A stretch of 64,000 nucleotides of DNA from Buddleja alternifolia. Lineage: Eukaryota > Streptophyta > Magnoliopsida > Lamiales > Scrophulariaceae. The stretch is taken from positions 25,342,568 to 25,406,567 of the forward strand of contig CM033400.1 of the NCBI GenBank assembly GCA_019426215.1, in the 5' to 3' direction. Shown here piece after piece: positions 1 through 10,879 of this stretch (positions are counted from its first letter, which is position 1; every line of letters begins with the position of its first letter). The notes beneath the pieces are model-generated. The model saw only the letters and a list, made by a program, of their open reading frames with translations. It was not told the DNA's origin and made no database searches. The translations under genes were made by a program, and so were the position numbers.

Positions 1-314
1 ACAGGCACTTGTGGCGTTGTCGTTCTGAATTGATTCTCAAGTGCTTTAACAGCCGCTTTAAGAATTCTTCATCTACAAAGTCTTCAGACGCTGATTTTCG
101 ATTTCACTTTTAAAGACTCACCTAGAATTCTATCATAGCCCAAGCTCTAGATACTAGTCTAAAAATATAGAGATAAAAGCCTTAACTAAAATTATAACTC
201 AATAACTTTAAACACTTATACATATTCTAATAAAGGTAAACTTACTTATCTTTAGAGTCTAACATAAAACCTATCTTGTCATCATCAATACTTCTAACGT
301 GAAATTTCCTAACA
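1..314 (-). mobile_element. LTR edge of a second, diverged sirevirus (copia) element
   Basis: This stretch aligns by eye with the terminal part of the LTRs at 14156-14843 and 36848-37535. It shares the run around 'cttgtcatcatcaa' and ends with gaaatttcctaaca, the same LTR boundary. It is clearly more diverged than those two LTRs are from each other, so it belongs to another copy or subfamily. Base 315 resumes Tat gag coding sequence in frame, so 314 is read as an insertion boundary. The rest of the element lies off the left edge of the window. A target duplication cannot be tested; ccatt (315-319) is the expected right copy. Confidence 0.7.
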
Positions 315-1195
315 CCATTCATGAAATCCATCATGAGGGAGGAATTGCCAAGAGTCTTCAGGGTTCTTCCCATTGTACCGTATAAAGGAACGAAAGATCT
401 AGAAGATCATTTATATACTTTTCGAAATTATGCTTTGCTACACAGGTATTCCGATGCTATCAAATGCAGGGTTTTCTTGGCCACGTTGGCCAAATCTGCG
501 CAGCAATGGTTCAACCAATTTCCTGATAGATCCAATGGATCTTTCTCGGAGTTTAGGTCAAAGTTCTTGCACCAATTTGCTAGTAGTAAGAGGCACAAGA
601 AAACTCCTTTGAGTTTGTTCAACATCAAGCAAAGAGGAGACGAGATCCTATGTGCATACGTTAGGCGTTTCAATGCGGCTACACTGCAGGTAGCATCTGC
701 AACGTCCGACCTGAAAGTTAGTCCTTTTATGCCAGGCTTGAGGGAAGGAGATCTCTTCAAATCACTCACCAAGAGACTAGCCCTGGGCTTTAATGAATTA
801 CTTGGTCGGGCTGAGAAATACATCAACATGGAAGACGCACAAATCATAAAGTGATCTGAGAAAAAAAAGGACAAACCAGAGGAGGACAACCGCAATAGGA
901 CTCGCAGGAGTGGCTGGACATCTAATCCAGCAACAGTTTACCTAGTCCAGGTATGCACGCCAAACAGAGGCATATACCTTTAAGGGGCAACTGGAATGAA
1001 CATCTAATGGCTGTGGAAGAGAAGAATGTAATATAATGGCCAGAGGGAGCGGACCAAGAACCTAAGAACCCATCTAGTAATGTCTACTGCAGATATCATA
1101 GAGAGTTTGGGCATCAAACTGATGACTGCTCGGACCTCATCGAGGAAATCAAACATCTGGCTAGGATGGGCTACTTGAAGGAATTCGTGATATAA
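315..1195 (+). pseudogene. gag: Tat retrotransposon gag (broken, 5' end missing)
   Basis: The frame open from the left junction gives a retrotransposon gag domain (PF03732 type) at 321-854, with residues such as DHLYTFRNYALLHRYSDA, FLATLAKSAQQWFNQFP and FLHQFASSKRHKKT. The ATG at 321 is internal to the family's coding sequence, because the in-frame codons just before it already match. A TGA at 852-854 interrupts it. Further on, after frameshifts, a zinc-knuckle-like motif CRYHREFGHQTDDC and the following LIEEIKHLARMGYLKEFV are readable at about 1085-1191, ending in TAA. Gag is the nucleocapsid precursor that packages element RNA. This copy is not functional. Confidence 0.8.
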
Positions 1196-1528
1196 ACTAA
1201 TAACGGGAACAACTCAGCCCCATTTCGCGAGGGTGGTAGCTGGAGAACTGGAGGAGGAAGATGGCAGGGCTAAGGATGTGGTAGAATCGAACCTGCAGGG
1301 AGAGGAAACATTCCTCAACCAATTAACAAATAACTCGCCCTGGAGGCAGCTCTTAAGGAGGTCAATAGCATCGATCATGAAGTCATTTACATGATCTCAG
1401 GCGGATTAGCTGAGGAGAAATCTAAGAGGCATTTGAAGAAACAGGTAAGGTCTGTAGAGACCGCATCTCCATTCTTCATGAATGTCAGCCAAACCAGACC
1501 TAGACAGGAAATCCAATTCGGACCTGAG
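1196..1528 (+). pseudogene. Tat gag-protease linker up to the sirevirus insertion
   Basis: The first part (1196-1370) is degenerate. From about 1374 a frame reads HEVIYMISGG then FFMNVSQTRP and QFGPE, the segment that leads into the protease in Tat polyproteins. The codons are interrupted at 1528 and continue directly at 37541. Confidence 0.65.
1524..1528. repeat. Target site duplication (left) of the sirevirus
   Basis: The bases ctgag precede the LTR terminal TG at 1529. They are repeated at 37536-37540 right after the terminal CA, and they fall inside a Tat codon frame that is continuous when one copy is ignored. Confidence 0.9.
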
Positions 1529-1632
1529 TGGTGGTCCCAAGTGGCATACGAAAAGGTCTAGAAGGGGGCGGGGGGGTTGAATAGACCCTGAAGCCTTTTT
1601 CGACTTCAAAAAATTTTGTATCTCTTTCAAAA
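1529..1632 (-). repeat. Sirevirus 3' LTR, outer fragment
   Basis: Begins tggtggtcccaag and matches 36031-36120, including 'ttgaatagaccctgaagcc'. The match ends where CACTA-1 begins. The next 0.7 kb of LTR (the equivalent of about 36121-36847) is absent from this copy. Confidence 0.9.
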
Positions 1633-2040
1633 CACTAGTACAGAAAAGACCTGTTACAGCGCACATTTTACAGCGATTTTTGGAAAACCGCTGAACGGAG
1701 AGACTTATTACAGCGGTTTATAAGTGAACCGTTATAATGGATATTAACCGGGAACCTATTACAGCGGTTCGATAAAAAACCGCTGTAATAGTTCGAACCT
1801 ATTATAGCGGTTCGATAAAAAACCGCTATTATAGCGCGAACAGAAAAAAAAAAAAAAAAAATTTTTTATAGCGGTTCGGGAATGAACCGCTATAATCGGT
1901 TTACCAATTATAGCGGTTCATTCCCGAACCGCTATAACTGGTAAACCGGTTTATACCAGTTATAGCGGTTCGGGAATGAACCGCTATAATTGGTAAACCG
2001 GTTATAGCGGTTCGTTCCCGAACCGCTATAACACTTAATT
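1633..2040 (+). repeat. CACTA-1 left terminal arm with hairpin repeats
   Basis: Contains about eight copies of (t)tacagcggttc or (t)tatagcggttc paired with their reverse complements, separated by short loops such as gataaaaa or gggaatga. The outer copies read 'acagcgg' and the inner ones 'atagcgg'. In En/Spm elements subterminal repeats are binding sites for the element's own protein. That role is inferred here. Confidence 0.8.
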
Positions 2041-2089
2041 AAAAAAAAATAAAAAATTCCCTCCCTTTTTTCCCCCCAAAAACCGAGCT

Positions 2090-2460
2090 CTCCCCCTCAT
2101 TTCTCTCTACTATCTCTCACTCTCTACTCTACTCTCTCTCTCTACTCTACTATCTCTCTCACTCTCTACTCTACTCTCTCTCTCTACTCTACTATCTCTC
2201 TCACTCTCCATCACCGCCCCCGCCATCGTCTCCACCGCCGCCGCCGCCGCCGCCGCCCCATTTGATTTTTCTCTATCTCTCTACTCGATCTCTCTCCCTA
2301 TACTCTACTCTCTCTCTCTATACTCTCTCTCTCACTCTCAAGCTACCTAAACCGCCCCCGTCCCGTCGCCACCACCTCCACCACCACCCGAAACCGCCGC
2401 CGCCACCGCCGCGCCGCCGCCGCGCCGTGACCCACCACTCTCCTCCTCTCTCTCTTTATA
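2090..2460 (+). repeat. CT-rich and CCG-rich microsatellites in the CACTA-1 leader
   Basis: Long runs of ctctcta/ctctct alternate with gccgccgcc and accaccacc blocks, followed by a TATA-rich stretch to about 2530. The matching block in CACTA-2 is at 31690-32040. It probably lies in the promoter/5' leader of the transposase gene. The frame open at 2262-2561 is low-complexity and is not called as a gene. The rest (2531-2711) is AT-rich with nothing recognisable. Confidence 0.7.
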
Positions 2461-2711
2461 GGTATATATATATATGTTTATATATGTTATGTTATATATA
2501 TATATATTATGTATATATTAAATTTAGGTTATGTGTTAATTTATTGTTTGTTATATATTAATGTTATGTTAATTCTGATTTTGTGATGTATATAATGTAG
2601 GTTATATGTTAATTTGTTAATTATTGTTATATATATCATGTTATGTTAATTGGGGTTTTATAAATTATATAGTGGATTTTTGTTATTATGTTGTAGTTGA
2701 TTTTTTACTAA

Positions 2712-3420
2712 CTTTGAATGCAAATCTGATTTGTTCTAGGCATCTCATGAGTATGTTCGATATATGTATGTATATCCCTATGTGTCTAGTTGCATATGAA
2801 TAAAACGGTTCATGAATCGGAGCTTTCCACAATGAGTTATGAATTTTCTCGTGAAGACGCGCACAGCTGTTTTGAAAATTGACAGATTTTCTCTAACTTT
2901 GAATACAAATCTGCTTTTTCTAGACATTTACTGAGTATGTGAGATATATGTGTGGATAGCCCTATGTGTCTAGTTTCATATGAATAAAACGGTTCATGAA
3001 TCGGAGCTTTCCACAATGAGTTATGAATTTTCTCGTGAAGACGCGCACAGCTGTAATTGACAGATTTTTCTCTAACTTTGAATACAAATCTGCTTTTTTC
3101 TAGACATCTACTGAGTATGTGAGATATATTGTGGATAGCCCTATGTGTCTAGTTTCATATGAAGAAAACGGTTCATGAATCGGAGCTTTCCACAATGAGT
3201 TATGAATTTTCTCGTGAAGACGCGCACAGCTGTTTTGAAAATTGACAGATTTTTCTCTAACTTTGAATACAAATCTGCTTTTTTCTAGACATCTACTGAG
3301 TATGTGAGATATATGTGTGGATAGCCCTATGTGTCTAGTTTCATAGGAAGAAAACGGTTCATGAATCCGAGCTTTCTACAATTATTTATGAATTTTCTCG
3401 TGAAGACGCGCACAGCTTTC
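2712..3420 (+). repeat. Four tandem ~180-bp repeats upstream of the CACTA-1 transposase
   Basis: Copies begin at ctttgaat near 2712, 2897, 3076 and 3261 (spacing 185, 179 and 185). Each contains 'gtgtctagtttcatatgaa', 'acggttcatgaatc' and 'gtgaagacgcgcacagct'. CACTA-2 has the same unit at 30363-31139 but arranged as an inverted repeat. Confidence 0.9.
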
Positions 3421-3933
3421 TGCACAACCGAGAAGCTCCAAAACTTTATATCGTGATGCTTTAATTTATTTGTAGTTTTATGTGCTTTTGGATCCAATTG
3501 GTGATCAATATTTATAATATGATGCTTTATTTGTAGTTTTTTATGTGATCTATGTGATCCAACTGGTGATCAATATTTGTAGTTGTTCCCCTGGAAATAT
3601 GATGTTTTATGTGATCCAACTGGTGATCAATATTTTTGTATCGTTTTGTGTTCGTTGTGGGTGAAAGATTAGAGTGTTGGGTTTGTTGTGGTTGAAATTG
3701 GTAGTATTTTTTGCGTCGTTTCCTGTTGAGATTTTAGCGGATCGTAAGATTCGACTTCTGTTGGTTACAACCCACTGAGAAGATTAAGTCGAGAACTTGG
3801 TAGAAATATTTGCGTCGTTACTCTGCCGAATTTTTTATAGAATAATGCGAAATAAATTAAAAATAAATTTATTTAATTAATTTAACTATCAACTGATGTT
3901 AAAATTATTTAATTTAATTAATTGAGAATTTAG
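3421..3933 (+). other. CACTA-1 transposase 5' leader, non-coding
   Basis: AT-rich sequence holding three copies of 'gatcaatattt' next to 'tgatccaa(c/t)tggt' and two of 'tttgcgtcgtt' near 3708 and 3810. No ORF is seen. The transposase ATG follows directly at 3934. Confidence 0.5.
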
Positions 3934-6291
3934 ATGGATCGAAGTTGGATTGTAGCGGATCGTATGTCGGAGCAATATGGGAAAGGGGTGAAAGAATTCA
4001 TCGACTTTGCGGTTGAGCATGCATCGGATCCGACTAGGATTAGTTGTCCATGTTTACGTTGTTGTTTTGGAAAGAGAATTAGTCCACCTGACTTGGAAGA
4101 TCATTTGGTGTGTAATGGAATTGATAAAAGCTACACACGATGGACAAGACACGGTGAAAGCAGTGCCACCTCAGCTGATTTGGGTGATACATCATATCGA
4201 TCAGTAGATTTTGACATGGATGATTATGAGCCTGATCGTTTGGAGGAGATGACCAATGTGATCGAGGAGGATTTGCGAAATTGTCCCAAGATGTTCGACA
4301 ATTTGACAAGTGATTCAAAGACACCCCTGTATAGTGGTAGTAATTTCACAAGATTGAAAGCAGTCCTAAACCTCTACAAGTTAAAAGCTAACAATGGGTG
4401 GAGTGATAAGAGTTTCACAGACTTACTTGGTCTATTAAAAAGTATGTTACCCGATGATAATGTGTTACCTAATCGTACTTATGAGGCTAAGAAGATGTTA
4501 ACTGCAATTGGCATGGGATATGAGAGGATACATGCTTGTTTCAATGATTGCATCTTGTTTAGAAAGGACTATGCATCATTGACGGTGTGTCCCAAATGTG
4601 GCACCTCACGGTACAAGAAGAATGGATCTGCTCTTGTCAAAACAGCATGGTATTTGCCCATAATACCTAGATTTAGACGCATGTACAGTAGTGAAGCGTT
4701 TGCCAAGGACTTGACATGGTATGCTGATAGAAGGCTTGAACAAGGGATTGAAGATAACAAGATTAGACATCCTTCAGATTCTCCTCAATGGAAAAAGATC
4801 GATAATGATTTCCCTGAATTTAGGGAAGAACCAAGAAATTTACGCCTTGTATTGGCTACAGATGGAATGAACCCACATGGCTTGCAAAGTAGCTCACATA
4901 GTACATGGCCGGTGATTTTGATGATCTACAACCTACCCCCTTCGCGATGCATGAAGCGAGAGCATATTATGATGCCTATACTAATTTCCGGGCCGAAACA
5001 ACCTGGAAATGATATAGATGTCTACTTGGCCCCTTTAATTGAGGATTTGAAAGAGTTGTGGGAGACCGGTATTAAAGTGTATGATGGGTTTAGAAAAGAG
5101 AGCTTCAATCTTAGAGTTATGTTGTTTGGTACAATCAATGATTTTCCAGCAAGAGCTAATCTCGAGGGATATGGTGTACATGGGCAATGTGCATGCCCCA
5201 TATGTGTCAAGAGTACAGATCAATATAGACTCCCACACTCTCAGAAATATGCATTCCAAGGGCATCGAAGATGGTTGAATCGAGAACATCGATATCGTCG
5301 GTGGAAGAAAGCTTTCAATGGGAGCATAGAAGAATGTCGAGCTCCTAAGTGTTTGACCGGTGAAGAGGTGTTTGAGAATGTAAAAGACTTGGATATCAAG
5401 TTCGGAAAGACTTTTGCAGGCGGCCTTGCAAAAACTGGGTGGAAAAAAAGGTCAATTTTTTTTGATTTGCCGTATTGGAAATCTTTACATGTTAGACATT
5501 TTCTTGATATAATGCATATTGAGAAAAATGTATTTGATAGTGTCATTGGTACTCTTCTAAATGTGCCCGGCAAGACAAAAGATGGAGTAAAGGCAAGGTT
5601 GGACTTAGTTGAAATGAAGATAAGAGGTAAATTGGCACCAACAATGAAGGGAAAACGTACTTATTTACCTCCAGCAGCTCACACGCTATCTAGAAAAGAA
5701 AAAATTGCATTATGTGAGTTTCTTTGTGGAGTGAAAGTTCCCGAAGGGTATTCTTCGAACATTAGCAGTCTTGTATCAATGAAGGACTTGAAGCTAAAGC
5801 ATATGAAGACTCATGATTGTCATGTAATCATGGATCATTTGCTGCCAATTGCTTTACGGGCCATTCTGCCAAAAAAAGTGAGAGAAACGATAACTAGATT
5901 GTGTTTCTTCTTCAAAGCAATGTGGAGCAAGGTGTTTGATCCTGAACAATTGCCTGCACTTCAGAAACAACTTGTCCTCACTTTGTGTGAGCTTGAGATG
6001 TATTTCCCACCCGCGTTTTTTGATATAATGACTCACCTACCTATTCACTTGGTTAGAGAGACACAACTTTGTGGACCAGCTTTTATGAGATCTATGTATC
6101 CGGCTGAGCGTTATATGAAGGTATTGAAAGGCTATGTGAAAAATCGTAGCCGGCCGGAAGGTTGCATTGTTGAGCGGTACATAGTTGATGAAGCTATTAC
6201 ATTTTGCACAGAATATCTGAATGATTCTAACGTTGCAGAGCTTCAAAAGTCTCCTGTTGTGGGGGGGGGGGAACAGAAGGAGAAAGCGTAA
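3934..6291 (+). CDS. TNP2-like CACTA transposase, main part (785 aa)
   Basis: This is the DNA transposase of the En/Spm superfamily. The N-terminus MDRSWIVADRMSEQYGKGV with a Cys-rich stretch (CPCLRCCFG) at about residues 1-80 is the transposase-associated domain (PF13963 type). A Transposase_21-like core (PF02992 type) follows, with RKDYASLTVCPKCGTSRYKK and the run LVLATDGMNPHG. CACPICV and, after about residue 500, a DUF4218-like region (HDCHVIMDHLLPIALRA) come next. The ATG at 3934 is the first in frame. The frame stays open until an 11-G run at about 6260, after which it slips and ends at 6291. The conserved C-terminus continues in another frame (6306-7211). CACTA-2 carries a more damaged copy. 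Confidence 0.9.
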   Translation: MDRSWIVADRMSEQYGKGVKEFIDFAVEHASDPTRISCPCLRCCFGKRISPPDLEDHLVCNGIDKSYTRWTRHGESSATSADLGDTSYRSVDFDMDDYEPDRLEEMTNVIEEDLRNCPKMFDNLTSDSKTPLYSGSNFTRLKAVLNLYKLKANNGWSDKSFTDLLGLLKSMLPDDNVLPNRTYEAKKMLTAIGMGYERIHACFNDCILFRKDYASLTVCPKCGTSRYKKNGSALVKTAWYLPIIPRFRRMYSSEAFAKDLTWYADRRLEQGIEDNKIRHPSDSPQWKKIDNDFPEFREEPRNLRLVLATDGMNPHGLQSSSHSTWPVILMIYNLPPSRCMKREHIMMPILISGPKQPGNDIDVYLAPLIEDLKELWETGIKVYDGFRKESFNLRVMLFGTINDFPARANLEGYGVHGQCACPICVKSTDQYRLPHSQKYAFQGHRRWLNREHRYRRWKKAFNGSIEECRAPKCLTGEEVFENVKDLDIKFGKTFAGGLAKTGWKKRSIFFDLPYWKSLHVRHFLDIMHIEKNVFDSVIGTLLNVPGKTKDGVKARLDLVEMKIRGKLAPTMKGKRTYLPPAAHTLSRKEKIALCEFLCGVKVPEGYSSNISSLVSMKDLKLKHMKTHDCHVIMDHLLPIALRAILPKKVRETITRLCFFFKAMWSKVFDPEQLPALQKQLVLTLCELEMYFPPAFFDIMTHLPIHLVRETQLCGPAFMRSMYPAERYMKVLKGYVKNRSRPEGCIVERYIVDEAITFCTEYLNDSNVAELQKSPVVGGGEQKEKA

Positions 6292-6305
6292 TTGGAAAGC
6301 AATTA

Positions 6306-7211
6306 GTGAGTGTTCCTAGCACACAAAAGGATCAGGCACACCTATATGTGCTCCACAACACCGATGAGGTTGAGCCATATGTCGAAGAGCACAAGGACCA
6401 ACTTAGGAGAATAAATTCAAGTAAAAATGAAAGTTGGATTTCAAGAGAACATAACAAGAGTTTTATCGATTGGTTCCGAAAGTGTATTCAAGAGAAACAA
6501 AATGAGAATTCACTTTCAGTTTCAGATAAATTGGCACGGTTGTCGGTGGGCCCGGGCAGATTCGTATTTTGTCATTCGGGTTATCGTATAAATGGTGTCA
6601 CATTTTATACAAAAGACCAAGATGAACGGAGTACAATGCAGAATAGTGGGGTGAGTCTTGTAGCTGAAGCAATGCATATCTCAAGTGCGAAAGATAATAG
6701 CCCTATCTATGCCACTTTACCATATTATGGGGTGATTGAACGTATATGGGAGCTGGATTACAGTTGGTTTCGGGTGCCTGTATTTGGGTGTAGGTGGGTT
6801 GACCATAAAAATGGTGTCGATGATAGTGAAATAGGTTTTACTCGAGTAGACCTTGAAAAGGTGGGATACAAAGATGAACCTTTCATTTTGGCATCTCAAG
6901 CTAAACAAGTGTTTTTTGTCACCGATCCTGTCGATAAGAGGTGGTCCATTGTTTTATCGGCAAACAAAAATACTTGTATTGAGGATGATGGCCTATATAA
7001 TGAAGATGATGGAGGAAATCCTATCTTAGGTGGTTCACAATCCACAAATAGTGACGGTGACTTGGATATCAGTGATGATGAATTGTATATGCGAGAAGAT
7101 CACCAAGAAGGGATATGGATTAATCCTTCTGTTCGTCGGCGTACTAAACAAAATGGTCGTACTGAGGGATCACAAAAGATTAGTAAACCAGCGACAAAAA
7201 GAAAACGATGA
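6306..7211 (+). CDS. TNP2-like transposase C-terminal part (DUF4216 region), frameshifted
   Basis: Continues the 3934 gene one frame over. The frame is already open upstream of 6306, through the G run, so the GTG at 6306 is not a real start. Features include GPGRFVFCHSGYRINGVTFY, YYGVIERIWELDYSWFRVPV and FGCRWVDHKNGVD, typical of the DUF4216 (PF13952) tail of CACTA transposases. These are followed by an acidic stretch and a basic C-terminus (ATKRKR, stop at 7209-7211). The CACTA-2 equivalent is 26604-27599 on the minus strand. Confidence 0.85.
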   Translation: MSVPSTQKDQAHLYVLHNTDEVEPYVEEHKDQLRRINSSKNESWISREHNKSFIDWFRKCIQEKQNENSLSVSDKLARLSVGPGRFVFCHSGYRINGVTFYTKDQDERSTMQNSGVSLVAEAMHISSAKDNSPIYATLPYYGVIERIWELDYSWFRVPVFGCRWVDHKNGVDDSEIGFTRVDLEKVGYKDEPFILASQAKQVFFVTDPVDKRWSIVLSANKNTCIEDDGLYNEDDGGNPILGGSQSTNSDGDLDISDDELYMREDHQEGIWINPSVRRRTKQNGRTEGSQKISKPATKRKR

Positions 7212-7568
7212 AAGGTATTTGAACTTATTTGATAATTATATGAGTAACTTATTTGAACTCTTTTGTTAAGTATGCAGTTAAAGTGTAAATTATATTGAAC
7301 CAGCTTGTAATATTATATTAGTGAATGAGTTACACTAACTTCTGTATTTTTTTGCTTTTGTAGGTCGATACCGTATACCACCACAGTCACCCTCTCCTCC
7401 GCCACTACCACGACGACCACTACCAATGTAAGCTTATCAATATTTGGTTTTGTACTTTTTGATGTGATTTATATGATCCAACTGATTAATGATGTGATTA
7501 ATGCATATATATTTATTTTCGTTTGTTGTTGTTGAAATATTTGAATTTTCACTTATGAAATCTTGTAG
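7212..7568 (+). other. CACTA-1 intergenic segment, possible 5' UTR exon and intron of gene 2
   Basis: A polypyrimidine tract with acceptor 'tttgtag' near 7364 and a donor 'gtaagctt' near 7429 bracket a C-rich exon-like segment. A second acceptor 'cttgtag' lies immediately before the ATG at 7569. This would fit a spliced leader. It is an inference from splice-site sequence only. Confidence 0.4.
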
Positions 7569-10500
7569 ATGGATTCTGGAGGTGCTGCAAACCCAAGTGT
7601 TGAAAGTGAGATACGGAGAGGTATTACAGCAATGAAGAAAGTAATAAAGGCCAAAAGTAAAGGCATAAAGCTACAAGTTGGTTGGAACGAGTATGGTCAA
7701 CCAGTTGACCCAAATAAATCAACTTTTGTTGGTTACATTGGCGTGATAGCTCGTGACAGGGTCCCTATTACTATCAGTGATTGGCGCAGCGTCCCTGCAG
7801 CAATAAAATATGCCATTTGGAATGAAATAGCTGTAAGTTAGTTATTATATATTATGTTTTTAATTGGTAAATGTAGTTTTTTTTTTCTCTAAATTAACAT
7901 TTTTTATATACTTTGTTCTTTGTTTTTTATAGTTGGCCTTTGATATTGACGAAAGTAGACAGAAGTTCGTCTTAGCCGAGGCTGGGAAGCTAGCTCGAAA
8001 CTACAGGAGCTACTTGACCAGAATCTGGGTAGAGGATGATGATGGGAACATTAATTCAAGCCCACCCGAAAAATATCGTATATCTCAAGAAGATTGGACA
8101 AAATTTGTAGAATTACGCCAAAGTGAAGCTTTTCAGGTAATTATTTTAATTTATGGTTTCATTTTAATTTATTTGAAACTATATACATTGACTAATGCCT
8201 TGATTATATAATGAACAGCAACTACGTAAGGACAATTCTGAAAGAGCAAAGGACCCTGAATATCCTTACAGGGCATCACGTCTTGGATATGCTCAAGTGG
8301 AGTATATTGAGGTACGTAGTTCGTTACAAGTTGTAATTCTAATCAAATTTCCTTACAAATTTTCTAATCAAATTTCCTTAATTACAAATTTTCTAATCAA
8401 ATTTATTTCCTTACAAATTTTCTTATATAGAAGCATAAAAGAAAGGATGCTGGGTCAGATGTCACAGAGGTGACACGAGCACTAGTGTGGAGGGTTGCAC
8501 ATTCTGACAGCCAGAACAAGATTGATAATGTCAATGTTAAAAGAGTAGTGGAATCAATGGTGAGTTATTTGCAATTTTAGTTATATAGTGTGTTGTATGC
8601 TTTTTTAAAAATAATTTTAAAATAACAAATTTTTGTATTTTTTAAATGTATTATTACAGGAAAGCTTATCACAGGAGGGTAGCCACAGTGGACCAGAGAA
8701 GACCCGGAATGATATACTGGCTATAGCTCTTAAAAAGAAGGAGCATCGGGTCGAGTTAGGGGTGTAGGCTTTGGGGTATCCCAAACAGATTACTTTTCGG
8801 ATTCAAAGCCTTCAAAAAATACGGTGATTGATAACTTGCAAGACACGGTTCAAATGCTCACTCAATCACTATTCGAATTGCGACGCGAGTTTGAGCAGCA
8901 TAGGGCGTCTGGGTCGTCGCAGCAGCCACATACAGAAGAGGCGGTTTCTTTGAAAGATAGCTGCCCAGAAGTGAAAGACCTTCCTCAGGTAATTAATGAA
9001 AAGCATATTGTTTAGTGATAATGTAACTTACAATCCTATATTTCTGTATGATATACAACATTTTCTAATATAATGGTATATATATATATATATGTAGGAT
9101 GTGGTGCAGTGTCAATTAGCACTTTCTACACCGTGTTATCGTTTGGTGGCAAGAGGAACAATGTACAATCAACCAAAGGATAGAACATTGCATACATGTC
9201 CATTAGCCTCCCACCTCGTGAAAGTGTCGATTGACATTGCAATTGAAGATATTGCACCCTTACCAGTCCCTCTCGATGATGAAGGAGTGTTCACAGTATC
9301 TGAGGCTGTGGGATACATGGTTGCTTGGCCTAAGAGTCTTGTGATTGTCGGTGATGCATCGGTACGTAATTATTAATAGCTAGTCATTATTAAATTATAA
9401 CAATTGTTTAATGTTAATAAATATACTTTCATTGATAATGCCCACGTTTTGTTTTCTTTTGCTTATAGTCTCTCGGAAAATCCAAATCATCACTCGGAAA
9501 AAGCAAATCAGAGATGACGAAGCACTCACAAGTCAAAAATAAACCTCTAGTGGCCAACCCTCCTGCTCCACCCCCTAATTCACTTGCAATTCTTGAAAGG
9601 TTCTTTGGGATGATGGCTGCTGATAACACTATCCGGATAGACATACACGAGGAAATCTTCAATATCCCCTTTCCAGAATATATTGGGCGGGAGGAGATCG
9701 GTGACTTTGTGCATAAAGAACAGATAGGAGCCTCTATCATTACTGCTTACATCAAGTAAGTTTTTAAATATTAATTAAGAAAAAGTAAGCTTTTAATTAA
9801 ATTATTTTACTGCATTAATTTGAACTATGTTTATTTTTGTTACTCAAATTTATTTTATGCTCAATTGTAGGTGTTTGTGGGTTAATCACGTGGTCCCCGA
9901 ACAAAAACAAAATAAATTCGGGTTCCTTAGCCCACATTCTATATCTGCGGCAGCAGGAATTACTCCCACGCAGCTTGTTGACAAATCGCAATATATAGCA
10001 AATACTATAATAGCTAGTGCACTGGAGGGGAAGTTGTTTCTTGCACCTTACAACTCCAGGTGAGCTACTAAAGACACATTGTTATTTTGTAAAATTTGTT
10101 ACGTAGCCATAACTAATTTAAAATTTTTCTTTTGAATATGCTGATTAGGGGCCATTGGTTGTTGCTCGTGATTGATCCAATTAAAGAGATCGTTTATTAT
10201 TTGGATTCTTTGCACGGTAATCCAAATAACCGACATGATATGAAAGATATGATCAATCAGTAAGTTTTATCATTCAATTAAATGTATCCATTATATTATA
10301 TTTAATATTAAGTTTAAAGTATATATATTATAACTAGACTTCATATATATATATATTTGGTTGATATTGACATATTTCCTTGATTTTTGATGTTTTTAAC
10401 AGCGCTGTCTTGATGTTTCGAGCAAATAAAAACAACCAAAAGATCAAATCAAAAAACAAGGCTTGTACATGGAGTTGTATACAGGTTAGTTTAATTATAT

Positions 10501-10879
10501 TATTTTAATTATAGTTTCAAGAAATTATTCGTATAAAAGTTATTTGTTCTAATACAATTTTGATTTGAATTTAATTTGTAGTGCCCCATTCAAATAAATG
10601 TCATAGATTGTGGGTTCTTCGTCATGAAATTCATGAAAGATATTATTAGACACGGAGAATCTATAATCCCACCGACGGTATGCATAATCCTAATTAATAT
10701 TAATTAAATTCTAATGTCCCTTTTAAGTTATTAAACATTTTTGTTGGATTTTAATATTTGTCTTGCAGTACTTTGCTGATTGTCAGTACGCCACTTACAC
10801 TATAGAGCAACTTGATGAAGCACGTTCTGAATTGGCACAATACATTTTTAAATGCGCTTTTGATATGCCGGCGGTGTAA
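7569..10879 (+). pseudogene. CACTA second gene: transposase-associated region plus Ulp1-like C48 protease (12 exons)
   Basis: Exons by GT/AG sites and phase: 7569-7832, 7933-8136, 8219-8311, 8431-8559, 8660-8988, 9098-9361, 9469-9755, 9871-10059, 10149-10259, 10403-10484, 10582-10677, 10769-10879. They total 2159 nt, one base short of a 719-codon frame. The missing base is a C near 8746 (gagcatcggg here, gagcatccggg in CACTA-2). Exons 1-6 resemble the plant transposase Ptta/En/Spm family (PF03004 type). Exons 9-11 carry a Ulp1-like (C48) signature: GHWLLLVID (His), VYYLDSLHG (Asp) and VIDCGFFVMKFM (Cys). Ulp1-type proteases cleave SUMO-like conjugates. Any role in transposition is inferred. 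Only the frameshift, which gives a stop at 8765-8767, breaks this copy. Confidence 0.8.

Noticed and set aside
1656..2037. Regular repeats resembling a CRISPR array
   Set aside because: The repeats are inverted hairpins of the CACTA terminal arm, with no unique spacers, in a plant nuclear sequence.
2262..2561. ORF in the CACTA-1 leader
   Set aside because: Low-complexity Leu/Ser/Pro/Arg/His translation of microsatellites; not conserved in CACTA-2.
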